In this document: one piece after another, positions 58,431-64,000 of the stretch
Layout: the number at the start of each line of letters is the position of its first letter
Numbering within the stretch: position 1 is the stretch's first letter
Assembly (NCBI GenBank): GCA_029891385.1
Contig: CM057227.1
Location: 57,661,567 to 57,725,566 of the forward strand
DNA from: Erythroxylum novogranatense
Lineage: Eukaryota > Streptophyta > Magnoliopsida > Malpighiales > Erythroxylaceae
Reading direction: 5' to 3'
Length of the DNA: 64,000 nucleotides
The notes under the pieces: model-generated
The model's input: the letters and a program-made list of their open reading frames with translations, nothing else
Told to the model about the DNA's origin: nothing
Databases searched by the model: none
Translations under genes and position numbers: made by a program

Positions 58431-60223
58431 CATACAATAAACAAAACTATAATCTTATTCTTAAATAATAAAAGGCAACGATTATGCTCTAAATGTATAC
58501 CCAATATTTAATTGAGATATTTACATTTTAAAAAATAAGTTCACATTATAATCAATATAATATTATTATACTAATTATATACAATGTAATCAAATTATGA
58601 AAGATACCCTTTATAACTTTACTTGATCATAATTATTGATTCGATAACATATTTAATTTAATAAATTGATTCTTAAAATTTAAATTAAACTTCACAAATA
58701 TTCTTCATAAAATTTAACCCTCTCGAAAACAAATGTCAAATAATTAGAAAATACTTTTTACAATTATTAGAATTTAAACTAATTTAATCTTAATCTTATT
58801 AAAAACAAATTTAATTAAAATAAAACCTTTTAAAAAAGAGAGGGACACGGTGCACGCACTAGAGCACTTTTGCGAGGTGCCACGTTACTTTCTCTCAAGT
58901 ATTTTTCCTGGTTCTGTATGTTTAACTCTTCCATTCATTTTTGGTGTTATTTTGAAGGGTTTTTGGCCACGTCTCACACTACTAAACACTAGCTTGATCT
59001 AGGCAAGTCGTCACTTCTCCGACTCCCTCTTCTCTATGTCATACACCTGGGTTTCTATCCTATTCTCCATTGCCAGTAGCTTAAAGATTGGATGGGCATT
59101 AGTTTCACATTTATGAACTTCATCCACATATATGCGGACTTAAAATTTTAAAATTTTACCAACTCCTTTAAAGTTAAAGGACGTTAACAAATGCATCAGA
59201 TTTAAACTTCTTAATTAAAAACGCCGATTAGTTCTTTAAATTTCATAGGGGTACGGTTACTATTGTACATGTAACAGTATCTTCAATAATGTATTTTTCT
59301 AATTTGATTATGCGTTAATGCACTAATAAATACAATAACCTACCACTTTACACTTGAAGAGCATACATGCGAATAAAATGGTCATTCCTCATTGTAAAAA
59401 ATTACATGCCAAAAGTTTTCCATTATATATATTTAGACGTCCATTAAGGGCATTGAGTGTACGTATAAGATTACACATTTGTATGGAGATTTACTATATA
59501 TGGGATTAATTTGATTGCGCTTCAGCTCCATGTTTATACTTTATACATTCAATAATCAACGACCGCATATGGGAAACTAATTAACACAGATACGTAAAAT
59601 AGATTCATTCAAAAGTCAAAGATAATTAATTAAGGGACTCCATTTCTTGGGATAATACATTCATCTCTCTCTATTATTCATTATATATTTAATTTCGATC
59701 ATAAGCAGGATTACAGACTGTCGGTAACATATGTGTATTATCAAATTAAACCAACCAAGTGACTATTATTTAGTCATTTTTACTATTAATAACCACCAAA
59801 TATTAATCCCCTTCTATCCCAATGCATATTATCTTTTTATACAATAGCATTTAGTCATACTCGCAACAACCAGCCTAAAGGGGAAACTGCGTCCAATTTT
59901 GCTACGACTTGGTACAGTAAGGTCGCATTATCCTTATTATGGTAATAGTGGAATTAGCTCTCCTTAACAGTAAACAACTTTACACCTACCTACCAAATAT
60001 ATCTGAAACAGTTCTAGAAATAATACCACTTCTGGATATATAATTATGAGGGGCTGCGTTCTGTACTTGCAGAATTTTGTTAATTTCTACACGCAAATAA
60101 AAATATGAGAAGATAAGAAAAGGAGTTGCTTTGTGTGCTTTCCTTCTTTAGATCAATAACATAAAAGGCTTGTTCTCTTGTCTGCTTTGACTGCTTAATT
60201 CGCCCCAAGAATCCTGTTGTTAC
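58431..60223. promoter_or_regulatory. Upstream region of the hexose transporter gene
   Basis: No gene or repeat is recognised. TATATAATTA at 60037-60046, about 180 bp before the start codon, is the best TATA candidate. A GC-richer patch at 58840-58910 stands out from the AT-rich surroundings without a recognisable identity. Confidence 0.35.
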
Positions 60224-62331
60224 ATGATGGCAGAAGTTGAGACGACTGATGAGAAGATTATCTTCCCATCCAAAGTCACAGCGTATATAGTTATCTGTTG
60301 GATTCTTGCAGCTTTTGCTGGCCTAATGTTCGGTTATGATATTGGAATTTCCGGTATTCTCATTACTCCATTGCATCTGTCGATTATCACTTAATTTACC
60401 ATGGAAACAAAGCTTTTCATATCTTCTGTCATTGCAATCATTCTTGTATAGGGTTTACATTCACCATTAAAAGTCTGTAGTTTCTTAATATATCTCCTCC
60501 TCCTCTCATGTTGGATCTTTCCATTATCCTTTTTTATTTCTTTCATGAGAGAAAAGAGATTTGTTTCCAGGAGGAAAGGAGGTTCTCTTTTTTCCTTTTG
60601 CCTCGTTGTCAGTCATGAAAATTCGAATCTAAACGCTCTGCCTTAACCTTCATGATGATTATCTTTTTACTTTATTTAGGTGGAGTGACCGCCATGGATG
60701 ACTTCTTGATCAAGTTCTTCCCAAAAGTCCATGAAAGAAAACTTCATGCTAAGGAAAATAATTACTGCAAATACAATGACCAAATGCTTCAACTCTTCAC
60801 ATCTTCCCTCTACCTTGCTGCACTTGTTTTTAGCTTTGTTGCATCCAAGGTATGTGAAAAATTTGGCAGGAAGCCTACAATTCTTTTTGCATCAGTATTT
60901 TTCTTGGCTGGATCTGGCCTCAGTGGTGGTGCTCACAACATGACAATGTTGATCATTGGAAGAATTCTCCTTGGTGTTGGTGTTGGATTCGGCAATGAGG
61001 TAGGACATGCACATGCACACCTCGCATCTCTCTTTTAATTTTAGTTTCTTTTAAGCAAATATTAATTTAGTTTCTAGACAAAAAAGTAACTTAATTCACT
61101 ATAATGAGTTTGGTGATTGATAATTTACATTGGCACATGAGATCACACAAATAAATTGTTGAAAGCTTGAAATAGATAGTTGCCAGTTATGACTTACCAC
61201 TTGAAAAAAATTTGCAGGCTGTTCCACTCTTCCTATCAGAGATTGCTCCTGTACATCGTCGTGGAGCTGTGAATATTTTGTTCCAACTTTTTGTTACCAT
61301 AGGGATATTCATAGCAAATTTGGTCAACTTTGCCACCTCAAAGCTGCATCCACATGGATGGAGGGTATCCTTAGGATTGGCAGGTGTACCAGCTATAATC
61401 CTATTCGTAGGCTCTTTGATCATTACTGAGACTCCCACAAGTTTGCTTGAACATGGAAAGGAAAGTGAGGGATATAAAACACTCAAAAAGATCAGAGGTG
61501 TTGATAATGTCGATGAAGAATTCAAACAGATCAAGAATGCTTGTGAAATAGCCCAACAGATGAAGAATCCATTCCGAAACCTCATGACACGTGCTTGTGT
61601 ACCCCCGCTGGTTATAGGTATCTCTTTGCAAATTTTCCAGCAATTCACAGGAATCAATGCCATTATGTTTTATGCTCCAGTTCTATTTCAAACTGTGGGG
61701 TTCAAGAATGACGCTTCGCTATTGTCTGCTGTCATCACTGGAATCGTTAATGTGTTGAGCACATTGGTTTCAATCTATGCTGTAGATAGGGTTGGCAGGA
61801 GGAAATTGCTTCTTCAGGCTTGTGTACAGATGTTCATATCAATGGTATAAATCAAATCTTTTTTTTTGGGGGGGGCTCTCCTAATCATGCCACTGACTTA
61901 CTATTTACGTTGTCATGCAGATCACGATCGGTTTTATTCTGGTATTTCACTTGCCAACGACGGGGTCGCTCACGAAGTCACTAGCAGAAGTTGTTGTGGT
62001 GTTAGTGTGCGTATATGTTATGTCCTTCGCATGGTCATGGGGTCCTCTTGGTTGGTTGATACCAAGTGAAACATTCCCTGTAGAGTCAAGACCTGCAGGT
62101 TTTGCATTCGCAGTTAGCACAAACATGCTCTGCACGTTTCTCATAGCTCAGGCTTTCTTATCAATGTTATGCCATATGCGTGCCTACATATTCTTCTTCT
62201 TTGCTGGTTGGATACTTATAATGGGCTCTTTTGTGCTGAAACTGTTGCCTGAGACCAAGAATGTGCCGATTGATCTTATGATTGAAAGAGTGTGGAAGCA
62301 ACACCCAGTCTGGAGAAGATTCGTGGATTGA
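60224..62331 (+). CDS. STP-family monosaccharide/H+ symporter (sugar transport protein), four exons
   Basis: Exons 60224-60353, 60680-60999, 61218-61844 and 61921-62331 join in frame to 495 codons; all introns are GT-AG. The family imports hexoses with protons across the plasma membrane through 12 helices. Visible landmarks: GLMFGYDIGISGG (Asp39, proton site by analogy with STP10), Cys73 and Cys443 (lid disulfide pair in the family), EKFGRKP, RRGAVNILFQ (Gln173), QQFTGINAI (Gln291, Gln292, Asn297), Asn328, DRVGRRK, SWGPLGWLIPSE (Trp404) and PETKNVP. The length is close to the usual 500-520. The start is the first of two adjacent ATGs (60224, 60227). Oddity: the usual G-F-G-N-Q at the exon 2/3 border is G-F-G-N-E. 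An intact gene is likely; the substrate is not predictable. Confidence 0.92.
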
Positions 62332-63109
62332 TGTTCTTATTTTAAATGATTTTTTTTTTTTTTTCTGTTCACATATTGAACACCAGGTACTAAAAGCATC
62401 TGTTGTTCACTCGGTTGTAAAAGTTTACGGATATATGCCTTTCCAGGATTCATAGGTAAGCATAAATCTTATATATGTTATTTCTGAGGTTTGTGGAGTA
62501 GCTAGTAGCTACACAATGCTACTATGGATCAGCAATTCATGTGTTTATGAGGCTTTATTTCCCTGGATATATCTCCTGTAATTGTAATCTTTACTACAGT
62601 AGCATGTTTAAATTGTTTTTACAGAGCAAGCCTCGTAAAATTGCCTATGGGAAACAGGTTTTCTTTGATTATCACACCACTTTTATGTAAAAAAGGTAAC
62701 ACAATAAAATAATTTAATAAATAAGATTTAACTTGGCAAAACTAAGATTTTTAGGAATCGATGGGGAATAGATACTAAGATTTAACTTGGCAAAACTATG
62801 GGAATATTTTATTGAAATTTATAAATTTATTTTTAAAATTAACGCTAAAAATTAAATTTAATTTGATATATCGACAATAAAATAATTTAATAAATAATCT
62901 AATTAAGTGAAATAAAATGTAATAAGAAAATAGCGTAAGTCTAATATTATTTGTCATGTAAGTTATCTACTTATCTATAACTTATTGGTAAAACCATTTT
63001 TACTATCATAGACCTAACTATTTCTATTAGCAATGTATTTTATTTATATGTAATACTATTTTTTGTGAGATTTGACTAATGCTTAATTGTTTTTCTATTC
63101 ATTTTTATC
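62332..63109. other. 3' flank of the transporter gene, AT-rich
   Basis: A T-run at 62350-62364 and AATAAA at 62703-62708 could serve 3' end formation. AAGATTTAACTTGGCAAAAC occurs at 62723 and again at 62777, a 54-bp offset duplication. No gene is seen. Confidence 0.4.
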
Positions 63110-63241
63110 ATATAGCATCTTGAATTTATTAGATAAGTATTCTTGTCCTTTATCAATTCTTAGTGTTTTATTTTCTTTTCTAATTGATTTTCTACAAAAA
63201 TTCATCTATTTTGTGAAACAATTTGATGCTCTTGACTTGTC

Positions 63242-63295
63242 AGAAATTAAGTCCACATGATCATACCTAGAAATTAAGTACACATGCTCATACCT
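63242..63295. repeat. 27-bp tandem duplication in element F
   Basis: Two units starting AGAAATTAAG at 63242 and 63269, with two mismatches between them, inside the integrase remnant. Confidence 0.85.
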
Positions 63296-63344
63296 AGTAG
63301 TAATCTATAAACATAATAAAATAAATTGCTCCACTTAGTGCCCT

Positions 63345-63464
63345 TGTACTCATTAGACCATAAATGTCAAATTGAATTAACTAGAATAGATAAAGAGCTG
63401 CGCTTATACTCATTGGATCATAAATGTCAAATTGAATTAACTAGAATAGATAAAGAGCTTGTGT
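63345..63464. repeat. 60-bp tandem duplication in element F
   Basis: Two adjacent 60-bp units, nearly identical from CATAAATGTCAAATTG to TAAAGAGCT. It lies within the integrase N-terminal part. Confidence 0.9.
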
Positions 63465-64000
63465 TCCCTTCCAAATGGATTTCTTGCCATTTTACTAGCT
63501 AGATAATGTTTACAAATAAATCTATTTGATGTAAATCACCTAAGAGGTCTTTCTTCGCTATTTAACTTATTAGATTCTTACCAATATAACATAATCTAGC
63601 ATGACATACGTTATTAAAACTACTAGATGATGTAAACAAGAAATAACTTATTTTATTATTAGAATAAATAACATTTAGAATAATAAAACCATCCAATTTA
63701 AATTCATGAACATAATAAATGATTCCAAGATATAAATCCATACCACCACTATAAAAATTTATGTAAAAAAGACTAATTAATGCCAAATTAGAAATGAGAT
63801 TCTACCTAATCTTTGGAGAAAGCAACACTTCATGTAGGATTGGGAATTGACCACCACAAATTTTATAGGGTCTAATCCCTCGTACAGTAATCCTAAAGTT
63901 GTCTCATGCACAAATCCGTAAGGATCTTTTGGAATTCTATAAAGGCATTTTTTTTTCACAGGATGGTTGTGTTAGCTCAAGGATTATGATTAACGATTTT

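Larger units (their letters stand above)
63110..64000 (-). mobile_element. Copia element F relic: GAG-pre-integrase and integrase
   Basis: The minus-strand frame 63786-63562 holds YYVHEFKLDGFIILNVIYSN and CHARLCYIGK, a GAG-pre-integrase. Then QFDIYGLMSTRALSGAIYFI and M-F-I-D-Y-Y (integrase, about 63400-63310), and KTLRIDKGQEYLSNKFK at about 63160-63110. It contains 60-bp and 27-bp tandem duplications. The gene enters from beyond base 64000 and is broken by stops and shifts. Confidence 0.75.

Noticed and set aside
60224..62331. Transporter as a pseudogene because of interrupted frames
   Set aside because: Each interruption is a GT-AG intron and the joined exons give one 495-codon frame with family motifs.
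62723..62798. 54-bp offset duplication downstream of the transporter as a regulatory repeat
   Set aside because: A single short duplication in AT-rich sequence with no further support.

Overview
This window looks like nuclear DNA from a flowering plant. It holds LINEs with DUF4283-type ORF1, Ty1/copia elements, Del/Tekay-like Ty3/gypsy elements, a small mariner-type element and one intron-containing STP-family hexose transporter gene. I see no bacterial, organellar, rRNA or tRNA gene. The species cannot be told from the sequence.

Layout. 1-1364: two minus-strand LTR-like copies offset by 922 bp, separated by at most 480 bp carrying a polypurine tract. 3140-9480: decayed minus-strand LINE (LINE-1), split by an 850-bp TA-flanked inverted-repeat element at 7223-8072. 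10720-16332: second, plus-strand LINE (LINE-2), dead. 16905-17405 and 57126-58430: the two halves of an old minus-strand copia element (E), split by about 40 kb of later insertions. 17406-57125: copia element A (minus), about 9.7 kb once its passengers are subtracted. A contains copia B (plus, 22174-31867, same family, also 9.7 kb), gypsy C (plus, 33496-42899, target duplication TTTAG) and gypsy D (minus, 43143-54058, target duplication TGTAA). The order is therefore E first, then A, then B, C and D. 60224-62331: a four-exon monosaccharide/H+ symporter gene with an intact 495-codon reading frame, the only cellular gene I can support. 63110-64000: a further minus-strand copia relic (F) running off the window.

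No element has a fully open gag-pol. C and D are the least damaged: long protease, RT/RNase H and integrase frames with catalytic residues in place, broken by a few stops and short indels. Many differences between paired LTRs are 1-3 nt indels at CTG, CAG or CCGG, so part of the damage may be consensus error rather than biology.

The most unusual material is non-coding. The A/B copia family carries arrays of the palindrome AAGTCGACTT at the start of each LTR and again in the untranslated leader, with alternating spacings near 21 and 27-29 bp. Downstream in the same leader lie four short hairpins at about 90-bp multiples, whose stems show compensatory changes between copies and which have counterparts in the older element E. 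I know of no described function for either, and they are my best candidates for an undescribed cis-acting RNA or DNA system.
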